Below are positions 54,830 through 62,765 of a DNA stretch of 64,000 nucleotides, piece after piece. The first letter of the stretch is position 1, and every line of letters begins with the position of its first letter. Source of the DNA: Trichocoleus sp. (GTDB lineage: Bacteria; Cyanobacteriota; Cyanobacteriia; Elainellales; Elainellaceae); the NCBI GenBank assembly GCA_036702865.1, contig DATNQD010000054.1, forward strand, positions 1 through 64,000. The letters are read 5' to 3'. The notes beneath the pieces are model-generated. The model did no database searches. It was not told the origin of the DNA and worked only from the letters and a program-made list of their open reading frames with translations. Made by a program: the position numbers and the translations under genes.

Positions 54830-55047
54830 GGAATAGGGGACGATCGAACAGGAGCTTTGAGTCAGCAAGAATCCTAAAGAATGTTAGTTTATGGGGTCAA
54901 GTTGCTCGGTTTTTCCTCCACAATTTGGGTAAGTTAATTAAGTTGAGTAAATCTTGTCACAATCCACCATTAGTTCAATCGTTTGTTTGGTGAACCTTCC
55001 GATAGAATTTCCATTGAGAGCCGTTTTAGAGCAATTCAACTAAACCC

Positions 55048-55170
55048 ATGGATGTAAAGCTAATTTTGCTTGCCTTAACCCCAATTTTTATTCTGGCTTG
55101 CCTGTTCTTCGGCACGCGCAACGGGTTTTATGATACCGACAACTATCATGGCAATGGATCTGCTCACTAA
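55048..55170 (+). CDS. 40-residue single-helix membrane protein
   Basis: Begins MDVKLILLALTPIFILACLF, with one helix (residues 4-21), then a short polar tail containing GTRNGFYDTDNYHGNGSAH. The tail has Asp/Asn/Tyr/His unlike random sequence and feels conserved, similar in size to small photosystem or NDH-1 subunits. I could not name it; it is not PsbM, PsbT, PsbX, PsbY, PetN or PsaM by sequence. The 5' DNA has AT-rich stretches. Too short for ordinary gene finders. Confidence 0.6.
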   Translation: MDVKLILLALTPIFILACLFFGTRNGFYDTDNYHGNGSAH

Positions 55171-55402
55171 TCGCTGAATCAAATTTCTGCGTCCCGGTAA
55201 ACGTTAGGATTAAACTCTAGGGCTGGTATTGCTCATCTGGCGTGATCGGCATGGCTCGATCGAAACAGTGCGATCGACAACGGTATTACTTACCTGCTGA
55301 AGCTGCGCTCTATCTGAGACTTCTGCTTCTCTCTGCTGTTCTCTTTTGTTGCTCACCCCAATCCATCAGCCCTAATCCTGAGTCTCTTGTTTTCTTTCAG
55401 GT

Positions 55403-57082
55403 GTGGAATTCGCTGCTGTGGCTGAACTGGAATGCTTGCCCTTCGGTTCCGGACAAGACAATGAAGGGGTCTGTTTGCTGGTGCAAATGGGACCTTATCG
55501 AATCTTGCTGGATTGTGGTCTAGAGAGCGTTGCTCCCCTTTTGCAAAATGCGCGTCGATCGCCTCCCGTGGATCTGGTGCTTTGTTCTCATGCCCATCCT
55601 GACCATGCCAAAGGGCTGCTCGATCTCCACCGAGCCTTTCCCCAACTGCCAATCTATGCGAGCGATGTCACGACGCAACTGCTCTCCCTCAATTGGTTGA
55701 ATGAGACAGATGCATCCATGTTTTGTCAGGCGTTGCCCTGGCGCTCTCCAGTCGAGTTTCGGGATGGCTTAAGCGCAGAACTTTATCCGGCTGGACATTT
55801 ACCCGGAGCCGCTGCCCTGCTGCTGACGTATACCACGCCGAAGCGATCGTATAGCCTGTTCTACACAGGAGACTTCCTGCTTTCAAACTCTCGCCTGGTA
55901 GATGGTCTGCCGCTGGAAGAATTGCGGGGCTTAAAGCCTGATGTGCTGATTTTAGAAGGCAGCTATGGCACAGGTAGACACCCACACCGCCGTCAGCAAG
56001 AAAACCAGCTTGCCGAGCGAATTCATCGAGCGATCGAAGAAGGACAATCAGTGCTGCTGCCAACGCCAACCCTTGGGTTAGGGCAGGAAATCTTGATGCT
56101 GCTGCGAAGCCATCATCATTTCACCGGGCGCGATCTAGACATTTGGGTGGCAGGCAGTGTGGCATTGGGCTGCGATGCATATCTGGAGATGTTGCCGCAT
56201 TTCCCCAGTTCTGTCCAAAATTTTGCCCGTCATCAGCCACTCTTTTGGGATGAGCGGATTCGTCCGCGCGTGCGGCGTTTGCCCCCTATCAGCGAAGGAA
56301 ATGGCAAATCAGGGGTGATGAACCAGTTTCCTTGTATTGTGCTGGTTGATAAAGACGCAGACTTAAGCCATTATTGCCGTCCGGATCGCGGTTCCTGGCT
56401 CATGCTTGCTCCACAGCAACCAGGACGATCGGGGTCTGTGGAAATGGCAGTCGTCCAGGCGATCGAAACATCTCCAATGCTGCAGCTGATGATTCAAACT
56501 GGGCAATTGGCGATCGAGTCTTATTTCTTGGGCGATCACTGCGATGGCACAGGAACAACTCAACTCATTCATAACTTGCGTCCGCAGCATGTGATTTTTG
56601 TGCATGGCTCTCCCACCTATCTCAGCGATCTAACCAGCCTGGAGGAGTTGCAAAACCGCTATCACCTGCATACACCAGCAGCAGGAATTCAAGTTGATTT
56701 GCCAATCGGCGAAACCTTTATTCAGCCTGCGGCTCCTGAAACGCACTACGAAGGAGAACTCACAGAACAAGAAACCGCTGTGACGATCGTTCTACCAGAT
56801 ACCATTACTGCCGATCCACGCTGGCAGCATTTCGCCAATACTGGACTCATTGAAGCGCGTTGGCAGGGGGAAGATCTTGTTTTGCGCGGCTTGAGTCAGC
56901 GCGAAGTTTTGAGCCAGAGCAACGAAATGAACCTGCCCGTCGAAGCAGAATGTTGCGAGAATTGTTTGCACTTCCGAGGGCAACGCTGCTGGAATCAGGC
57001 ATCTCCCCTATTTGGGTTTAAGGTGACACCAGAGGGATATTGCCCTGCCTTTGAGTTTTCTCAACCAGTGCGAGACGGATAA
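55403..57082 (+). CDS. Metallo-beta-lactamase-fold protein with Cys-rich C-terminus
   Basis: 559 residues from GTG 55403. MBL motifs: SHAHPDHAKGL near residue 60 (H-x-H-x-D-H), PAGHLPGAAALL and YTGDF, then a beta-CASP-like region and HVIFVHGSPT near the C-terminal part of the fold. After residue 510 follows CCENCLHFRGQRCW and YCPAFEF, four or five Cys that could bind zinc or an iron-sulfur cluster. Related to the RNA-processing CPSF/RNase-J-like group, but the substrate is unknown. Confidence 0.82.
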   Translation: MEFAAVAELECLPFGSGQDNEGVCLLVQMGPYRILLDCGLESVAPLLQNARRSPPVDLVLCSHAHPDHAKGLLDLHRAFPQLPIYASDVTTQLLSLNWLNETDASMFCQALPWRSPVEFRDGLSAELYPAGHLPGAAALLLTYTTPKRSYSLFYTGDFLLSNSRLVDGLPLEELRGLKPDVLILEGSYGTGRHPHRRQQENQLAERIHRAIEEGQSVLLPTPTLGLGQEILMLLRSHHHFTGRDLDIWVAGSVALGCDAYLEMLPHFPSSVQNFARHQPLFWDERIRPRVRRLPPISEGNGKSGVMNQFPCIVLVDKDADLSHYCRPDRGSWLMLAPQQPGRSGSVEMAVVQAIETSPMLQLMIQTGQLAIESYFLGDHCDGTGTTQLIHNLRPQHVIFVHGSPTYLSDLTSLEELQNRYHLHTPAAGIQVDLPIGETFIQPAAPETHYEGELTEQETAVTIVLPDTITADPRWQHFANTGLIEARWQGEDLVLRGLSQREVLSQSNEMNLPVEAECCENCLHFRGQRCWNQASPLFGFKVTPEGYCPAFEFSQPVRDG

Positions 57083-57218
57083 GCCTACGTTATGCTGCTG
57101 ATTCTCTCTCGAGGCAACCCTTTGAGACTGTCTGTTTATATTTAGTAGTGTGTGAAAGACGGTCAACGAAGTTTTAGTCCTGGGAATACTGTGAATAGCT
57201 TTAAGTTTAGGAAATAGT

Positions 57219-57779
57219 ATGGGCATAACAGCTACTTACAGACGTGTTACACCAAAAGAGTTTTCAGAGCTTCAAAATGATCCTGAAGCGGCTGAATCTT
57301 TTTTCGGGCTTGACCTAGATAGCTTCAATTTCAGCAATCCAGAGGCAATGCTTGCCAAATTTCAGGAGCAAGAAGCTGATGAACGTTACTTTAGCCTTGA
57401 AAAAGAATGGCACGCCCTACATTTCTTAATCACTGGGGATTCAAGTCTAGAGGGTGATACTCAGCTACAACCACCCTATTGCAACATCGTTGTGGGAGGT
57501 ACACCAACGCAGTTTGAAGCAACATACGGGTTTGTACGCTACCTCACACCTGAAGAGGTTAGAGCAGTTGCTGAGTTGCTGAGTACAATTTCTGTCGAGG
57601 AATTGAGACGAAGATTTGATCCTGCTGAGTTTAATGCTGCAAAAATTTATCCGAACCCTCGTCCTGGTGGATGGGATGAGGAGGAGATAGAACCATTATT
57701 AGAAATGTATCCAGAATTGGTAGAGTTCTTTCAGAATGCTGCTAGAGATGGAGACATTGTTTTGCTCTCATCTGATTGA
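57219..57779 (+). CDS. DUF1877 (YfbM) family protein
   Basis: 186 residues. Begins MGITATYRRVTPKEFSELQ, with the centre SLEKEWHALHFLITGD and the end PRPGGWDEEEIEPLLEMYPEL, as in DUF1877. A small soluble protein of unknown role. The coding region is relatively AT-rich and lacks the CGATCG octamers common in its neighbours, suggesting recent acquisition. Convergent with the osmoprotectant ATPase gene. Confidence 0.85.
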   Translation: MGITATYRRVTPKEFSELQNDPEAAESFFGLDLDSFNFSNPEAMLAKFQEQEADERYFSLEKEWHALHFLITGDSSLEGDTQLQPPYCNIVVGGTPTQFEATYGFVRYLTPEEVRAVAELLSTISVEELRRRFDPAEFNAAKIYPNPRPGGWDEEEIEPLLEMYPELVEFFQNAARDGDIVLLSSD

Positions 57780-57890
57780 ACCATGCAGCTTAACAACTCT
57801 GGTGCAGTGAATTTTTCGAAGCTGCTTGCTATGTAACAAAGATCTTGAAAATCGCTGACTAGGAACGTTGAACAGCAGATGGCAGGACGA

Positions 57891-58847
57891 TTAGCCCTTA
57901 ACACTTGCCGAATCCCGAATATGTTCCAGGGTGAGCAGCCCGATCGCCTGACCATTCTCCAAAACAGTTAGTTTTTTGGCTCCGGTACGAAGGATCAAAG
58001 AGAGAGCTTCCCGGAGACTTTCCTGGCGATCGATGGTGGGTTGATTGAAGCCGTTTGATGCGGGTAGGCGGGTCATCGCTGTTTCAACGCGTAGAAATCC
58101 GAGTTGGCGCACAATATCATCTGCTCCCATCAAATCACGTACGAAGCGATTAGCGGGTTGGGTGAGGATGTGAAAAGGGGTGTCATACTGCACAATGCGT
58201 CCTGCCTGCATAATCAAAATGCGATCGGCGAGGCGGAGGGCTTCCTCAACGTCGTGGGAGACAAACAAAATTGTTTTGTGAAGCTGATTCTGAAGCCGCA
58301 GGATCTCATCTTGCAGATTGGCTCTTGTAATGGCATCGATCGCCCCAAAAGGTTCATCCATCAGCATGACACCTGGATCACCTGCCAAAGCCCGCGCTAA
58401 CCCGACTCGCTGTTGTTGTCCACCGGATAGCTGTACCGGATAACGATTGCGGAACTCCTGCGGCGGCAGTTCAACCAGCATCAGCAGTTCATCGACCCTT
58501 GCCTGAATGCGAGGATTTTTCCAGCCCAGAAGCTTGGGCACAACTCCAATGTTTTGGGCAACCGTCATGTGCGGAAACAAGCCTGACTGCTGGATGACAT
58601 AGCCAATTTGCTGGCGCAGATGAGTTGCTTGAAACTGCCGGATATCCCGCCCATTGAGGCTAATTCTGCCAGACGTGGGTTCATAGAGGCGGTTCACCAT
58701 CTTTAACAGGGTCGTCTTACCGCAGCCAGAGGGACCCAAAATGACGACAAACTCGCCCGTTTCAACCTCACAACTGCATCGATCGACTGCTGCCTGAGAT
58801 GCACCTGGGAACCGCAGGGATACTTCCTCAAATAGAATTGCACTCAC
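57891..58847 (-). CDS. Osmoprotectant ABC transporter ATPase (OpuCA type)
   Basis: 318 residues. ABC domain: Walker A GPSGCGKTT, signature LSGGQQQRVGLARAL, Walker B VMLMDEPFGAID, switch His in LFVSHDVEEAL. C-terminal residues 245-318 are a single CBS-like segment (LREALSLILRTGAKKLTVLE, IGLLTLEHIRDS), as in OpuCA/ProV relatives, often sensing ionic strength. It follows the binding-protein gene by 173 bp; no permease is near. Confidence 0.88.
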   Translation of the reverse strand: MSAILFEEVSLRFPGASQAAVDRCSCEVETGEFVVILGPSGCGKTTLLKMVNRLYEPTSGRISLNGRDIRQFQATHLRQQIGYVIQQSGLFPHMTVAQNIGVVPKLLGWKNPRIQARVDELLMLVELPPQEFRNRYPVQLSGGQQQRVGLARALAGDPGVMLMDEPFGAIDAITRANLQDEILRLQNQLHKTILFVSHDVEEALRLADRILIMQAGRIVQYDTPFHILTQPANRFVRDLMGADDIVRQLGFLRVETAMTRLPASNGFNQPTIDRQESLREALSLILRTGAKKLTVLENGQAIGLLTLEHIRDSASVKG

Positions 58848-58911
58848 GAAATAAAAGAGGAGCGAATGGGGCTAATTGGTCAAGACTGATGAGGGGCGAT
58901 TGGGGCGTGTA

Positions 58912-59001
58912 ATGGGTAAATCAATGATTGCTGCAATCCGATAGGAGCGATCGTCAAGGCTAAAACAGGCTATCTCACTGATTACCCATCACTTTACCCA
59001 T
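58912..59001. repeat. Inverted repeats in osmoprotectant gene spacer
   Basis: ATGGGTAAATCA at 58912-58923 faces TGATTACCCAT at 58979-58989 (one extra base) and TTTACCCAT at 58993-59001. The arms could form alternative hairpins in the transcript between the binding-protein and ATPase genes. Confidence 0.5.
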
Positions 59002-59020
59002 CACGATTTACTGTTCCTTC

Positions 59021-59929
59021 TTACAACATCCCCTCTTGCTGTAAAAACGCCTTTGCGACTTCCGCAGGTTCTCGCTGTTTGCCGCTCACTTCATAGTTAA
59101 GACGCTGCATTGTCTCATTTGTGAGTTTGGGTGCGAGTTTGTTCAAAGCATCAGCAAGACCTGGGTTAGCATCGAGGGCAGCTTGCCGCACCACTGGAGC
59201 AACCTGGTAGGGTGGGAACAGTTTCTTGTCGTCCTCCAGGACAAGTAAATCGTTGGCGCTAATTTCACCATCTGTGCCAAAGGCAACCGCCACATCTGCC
59301 TCTCCGTCCACTAAACCCTTGTATCGTAGGCCCGGGTCGACCGCTTTATATTCCTTAAGCTGAAAATTGCCGTATTTCTGTTTGATTCCAGGCAGCCCGT
59401 CTTCTCTGACCTCAAACTCAGGTGGACCAATCATAATCAATTGGTTGGCTTTGGTTGCCATATCGGAAATGGTCTTAATACCATATTTTTGCGCCCCAGC
59501 TTTGGTCATTGCCAGCGCTTGTGTATTGTTCATTGGAGCTGGAGTCAGCCAGACTAGATTGTATTTTTCCTTATAACCTTGAGCAACTTGATCAAATACT
59601 TCTTTCTGCTCACTGTTGGGCGGCAGCTTGAGAACTGTCAAAAGTCCAGTTCCCGTATATTCAGGATAAACATCAATCTCGTTATTTTGCAGGGCTGCTT
59701 GAGCCACCGGAGTTCCACCTAGATTGAGCTTGCGCTCGACTTTCAACCCGTTTTTCTCCAGTACCAGGGCATACATTTCACCCAGGATAAACTGCTCAGT
59801 AAAGTCTTTTGAGCCAACTTTAATGGGTGTTTTAGCAACATCACTGCCACCAGAGGCACAAGCAATCAGAACTGCCGCAGTCAACAAGGCAAGCAGGGGC
59901 AAGATGAGTAAGCGACGTAATCTTTTCAT
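59021..59929 (-). CDS. Glycine betaine/choline-type ABC binding lipoprotein
   Basis: 302 residues. Signal peptide with lipobox AVLIAC. OpuAC/OsmF-type fold: IKVGSKDFTEQFILGEMYALVLEKNG, LNLGGTPVAQAALQNNEIDVYPEYTGTGL and FELKEY-like QLKEYKAVDPGLRYKGLVDGEADVAVAFGTDG. Binds quaternary amines. First gene of the pair with the ATPase. Confidence 0.9.
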   Translation of the reverse strand: MKRLRRLLILPLLALLTAAVLIACASGGSDVAKTPIKVGSKDFTEQFILGEMYALVLEKNGLKVERKLNLGGTPVAQAALQNNEIDVYPEYTGTGLLTVLKLPPNSEQKEVFDQVAQGYKEKYNLVWLTPAPMNNTQALAMTKAGAQKYGIKTISDMATKANQLIMIGPPEFEVREDGLPGIKQKYGNFQLKEYKAVDPGLRYKGLVDGEADVAVAFGTDGEISANDLLVLEDDKKLFPPYQVAPVVRQAALDANPGLADALNKLAPKLTNETMQRLNYEVSGKQREPAEVAKAFLQQEGML

Positions 59930-60093
59930 GGAAAGGACCTTTAGAGGGCACTGTATTTAACGCAGACACCTTAGCAATCTCATCCTGTCATGATACAAGA
60001 CTCCTCCAGGTTGTAGTGCCCTGAGGAGACGTGAAGCCAGGCAAATCGGCAGCAAGCATAGCCTGGGTTTAAGACACAGCTTAAGACAAAAGG

Positions 60094-61623
60094 TCAAGGG
60101 AGCCAGCGGGGTCGAAGCCCAGTAACGCCGAGTGCTTGTGGCTGTGCCTGTAATGGCATTCCGTCCTGGTCTTGCAGAGCGGGCAGCAGCCAGAGTTGAC
60201 TAGAGGCGATCGAGGTTCCAGACTGAGTCCGAATGAGTCCGGGCTTACTGGGATCATTGGCTGCAACGATTTGATCAAAGAGAATCCCTAAGCCGTCTGG
60301 GGCAAGGCTCATCTGGATATCACGCTGAATCGGCAGACGCAACAGATCAATCAGCTTTCCTGTTTTGAGGTTAATGGCAGCGAGGTAGGGTTCTTCTAAG
60401 TACAGATCGCCAGGTAGGAGTTTAGTGTAGAGACAGTAGAGGTTCTGCTTGTTTGGGTCGAACTGGGCATTCAAAACAGAGCCATTCGTTTTCAGCAGTT
60501 CTTTCTCAGCGCCCTGGTTTGTAACGTAAAAGAGCGATCGGGTGGGGTTGTTGGGGTCGGTGTTGAACTTGACCATTGCCGCCGAGGAGCCATCTTTGGA
60601 GAAGCTGAGAATCATGCCAAACTTAGGCAGAAAATCGAGCTTTTCGGCATTGGTCGCCAGCGGCAGAATTGCCATTCCCTGTCCCTGAGACATGGCAAGC
60701 GATCGGCTATCAGGGGCAATCAGAAAATCACCACCGGGATCGGTTTTAATCTGCTGCGGTGAAGCACCAGCCTGGAGCATCCATAAGCCAAAGTCGGTGG
60801 GCTGCTGTTTGTTGGCACGTTGGACGATGATGGTTTGTCCATCGGGAGACAAATCAAACTTCAGGTTTTGATAGTCCTTGCTATCCAGGATTTGCGTGAC
60901 CGTGCCAATTGGGCTGGACTGAGGATTCGATTTTTTTTGCTGCGGATCATTGGGATCACTGGCAGGAGCTTTTACCTGAATTCCAGTGCTGACCGTGTAA
61001 ATTTGTTGATCGAGAACACCCTGCGCCTGGGTTGTCCGATCGGTCGCAGAGAACAGAACCCGATCGCCTTCTGGATAAGGCTTAAATTCCATCACGACCA
61101 GATTCGCAGGCGTCAGAATCCGCTTTTCCTGACGGGTCAAATTTTGCAGCACTAACCGACCTTCTTCATCACCCTCCACCCCTAAATAGACAAACGCCCG
61201 ATCGCGAGTGCTAAATGTGCCACTGAACGGTTGAATCTGAGCGCGAGGATCATTGGCTTTGGTGAATCGATCGCGGGCTCCATCCAGCGCTATTTGAAAG
61301 GTTTTGCCGTAAGGCGCAGGCGTTTCAAGCGTATAAGCCATCCGTCGTCCTGCCCAACTGATCTTTCCGGGCAATGGCGGCTCAAGCTTCAGGTTTTGCT
61401 CCACGCTGGCGTGATCCATCGGGCGGCTAAAGGTCAAAATAAAGGCGTTATCTTCCGCACCAACTTGCCGATTTTGCCAGCTAAAATCTCGCACTCGCGC
61501 CGCTGCCTGCCCCCCGACAAGCACCACTAAACCGATCGCTACTGTTAATGCCAGCATGAGCAAGATTGCCACACGATCGATCGATTGCAGAGATTGTTTG
61601 AGACGGGCGATCGGGTTGAACAT
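60094..61623 (-). CDS. Membrane-anchored protein with SbsA-like Ig domain
   Basis: 509 residues. One N-terminal transmembrane helix (IDRVAILLMLALTVAIGLVVLVGG, residues about 17-37), so the rest is periplasmic. Then an SbsA-like bacterial Ig domain (FILTFSRPMDHASVEQNLKLEP), then repeated beta-strand units with LAMSQGQGM, DSRSL and LSPDGQTI/LAPDGLGIL that suggest a WD40/TolB-like beta propeller. Function unknown. Confidence 0.7.
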   Translation of the reverse strand: MFNPIARLKQSLQSIDRVAILLMLALTVAIGLVVLVGGQAAARVRDFSWQNRQVGAEDNAFILTFSRPMDHASVEQNLKLEPPLPGKISWAGRRMAYTLETPAPYGKTFQIALDGARDRFTKANDPRAQIQPFSGTFSTRDRAFVYLGVEGDEEGRLVLQNLTRQEKRILTPANLVVMEFKPYPEGDRVLFSATDRTTQAQGVLDQQIYTVSTGIQVKAPASDPNDPQQKKSNPQSSPIGTVTQILDSKDYQNLKFDLSPDGQTIIVQRANKQQPTDFGLWMLQAGASPQQIKTDPGGDFLIAPDSRSLAMSQGQGMAILPLATNAEKLDFLPKFGMILSFSKDGSSAAMVKFNTDPNNPTRSLFYVTNQGAEKELLKTNGSVLNAQFDPNKQNLYCLYTKLLPGDLYLEEPYLAAINLKTGKLIDLLRLPIQRDIQMSLAPDGLGILFDQIVAANDPSKPGLIRTQSGTSIASSQLWLLPALQDQDGMPLQAQPQALGVTGLRPRWLP

Positions 61624-61725
61624 GATTCGCAGTGGAGTTAATTATCAGCGGAGTTTCTCAAAAGAATTCTGTAGGATGGCAGCTTGCCCGCCAATTTTAC
61701 AGAGCAGGCATCTTGCAGCCATTGA

Positions 61726-62688
61726 TCACACTGGCAAATTTGCTCTAGGGTCAAACGTCTCTAGCTGCCGTAGCTTCTCATAAAGCTCTCGCTCAGTTTC
61801 GCTCAAGTCCTTCGGTGTGACAATCTGAATTTCGACAATTTGATCACCCCGCTCTCCATCCAGGGGGTAGCCCTTGCCACCCAAACGCAACTTCTGCCCC
61901 GATCGCACCCCTGCCGGAATCATCATTTTGACCAAACCATCCAACGTCGGCACTTCGATCGGACCACCCAGTACAGCTTCAGCAGGTGTGATGGGCAGTT
62001 GACAGAAGATATCAGAGCCATCGAGTTGAAAGAAAGGATGTGGCGAAACCGTGATTGTTAAATATAAATCTCCGCCATTGACGCCCTGCCCTTTGAGGCG
62101 GACTTTTTGTCCGGTAAACATTCCCGGTGGCATATTCACTTCTAACGATCGACCATCCTCTAGTCGAATTCGTTCTCGTCCTCCGGTATAGGCGCGATCG
62201 AGCGGCACTGTGAGCTTCGCTTCAGCATTGCGTGGGGAAGGATTAGCGCGAGGAACCGTATAGGTTGTTTTGTTTGTACCAGGACGATAGGGATCAGGCT
62301 CGCGGGCTGCCGTTGTTGTGGTTGAAGAATTTGTGCGGCGGTTCAGCAGTTGATCCACAAAGGAGTTGAAATCGCGAAACTGCCCAAAATCAATATCCTC
62401 AGCATTACGACCTAAACCACCCCAACCTTTCGAGCGGGGCGTGTTGCCCTGAAAGCCGTCTCGCTTCCAGAAGCTACTGAATTGGTCATACTGAGCACGC
62501 TTGCTTGTGTCAGAGAGGACTTCGTAGGCTTCCCCCAAATCTTTGAATTTTTCCTCTGCGGCGTTGTCCCCAGGATTCATATCCGGGTGATACTGGCGTG
62601 CCAACTTTCGATAAGCTTTTTTGATTTCCTCAATCGTGGCATCTCTGGAAACTCCCAAGATGCCGTAGTAGTTCCGGAAGTTTTGCAT
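61726..62688 (-). CDS. dnaJ: DnaJ-family co-chaperone (DnaJ3-like)
   Basis: 320 residues. J domain residues 5-70 with [34 protein letters not shown] (HPD loop) and [16 protein letters not shown] Gly/Phe-poor linker follows, then the DnaJ C-terminal substrate domains ([33 protein letters not shown]). No zinc-finger cysteines, so a type II J protein. It starts 77 bp after the end of the dnaK gene, same direction, so probably one operon. Confidence 0.92.
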   Translation of the reverse strand: MQNFRNYYGILGVSRDATIEEIKKAYRKLARQYHPDMNPGDNAAEEKFKDLGEAYEVLSDTSKRAQYDQFSSFWKRDGFQGNTPRSKGWGGLGRNAEDIDFGQFRDFNSFVDQLLNRRTNSSTTTTAAREPDPYRPGTNKTTYTVPRANPSPRNAEAKLTVPLDRAYTGGRERIRLEDGRSLEVNMPPGMFTGQKVRLKGQGVNGGDLYLTITVSPHPFFQLDGSDIFCQLPITPAEAVLGGPIEVPTLDGLVKMMIPAGVRSGQKLRLGGKGYPLDGERGDQIVEIQIVTPKDLSETERELYEKLRQLETFDPRANLPV

Positions 62689-62765
62689 GGAGCGGAAGTT
62701 AGGGGATTAGGTAGCAGGTGGCAGGGGAGAAGGTTTTCGCGATTGATTACTGAGCCTTGATGCTT

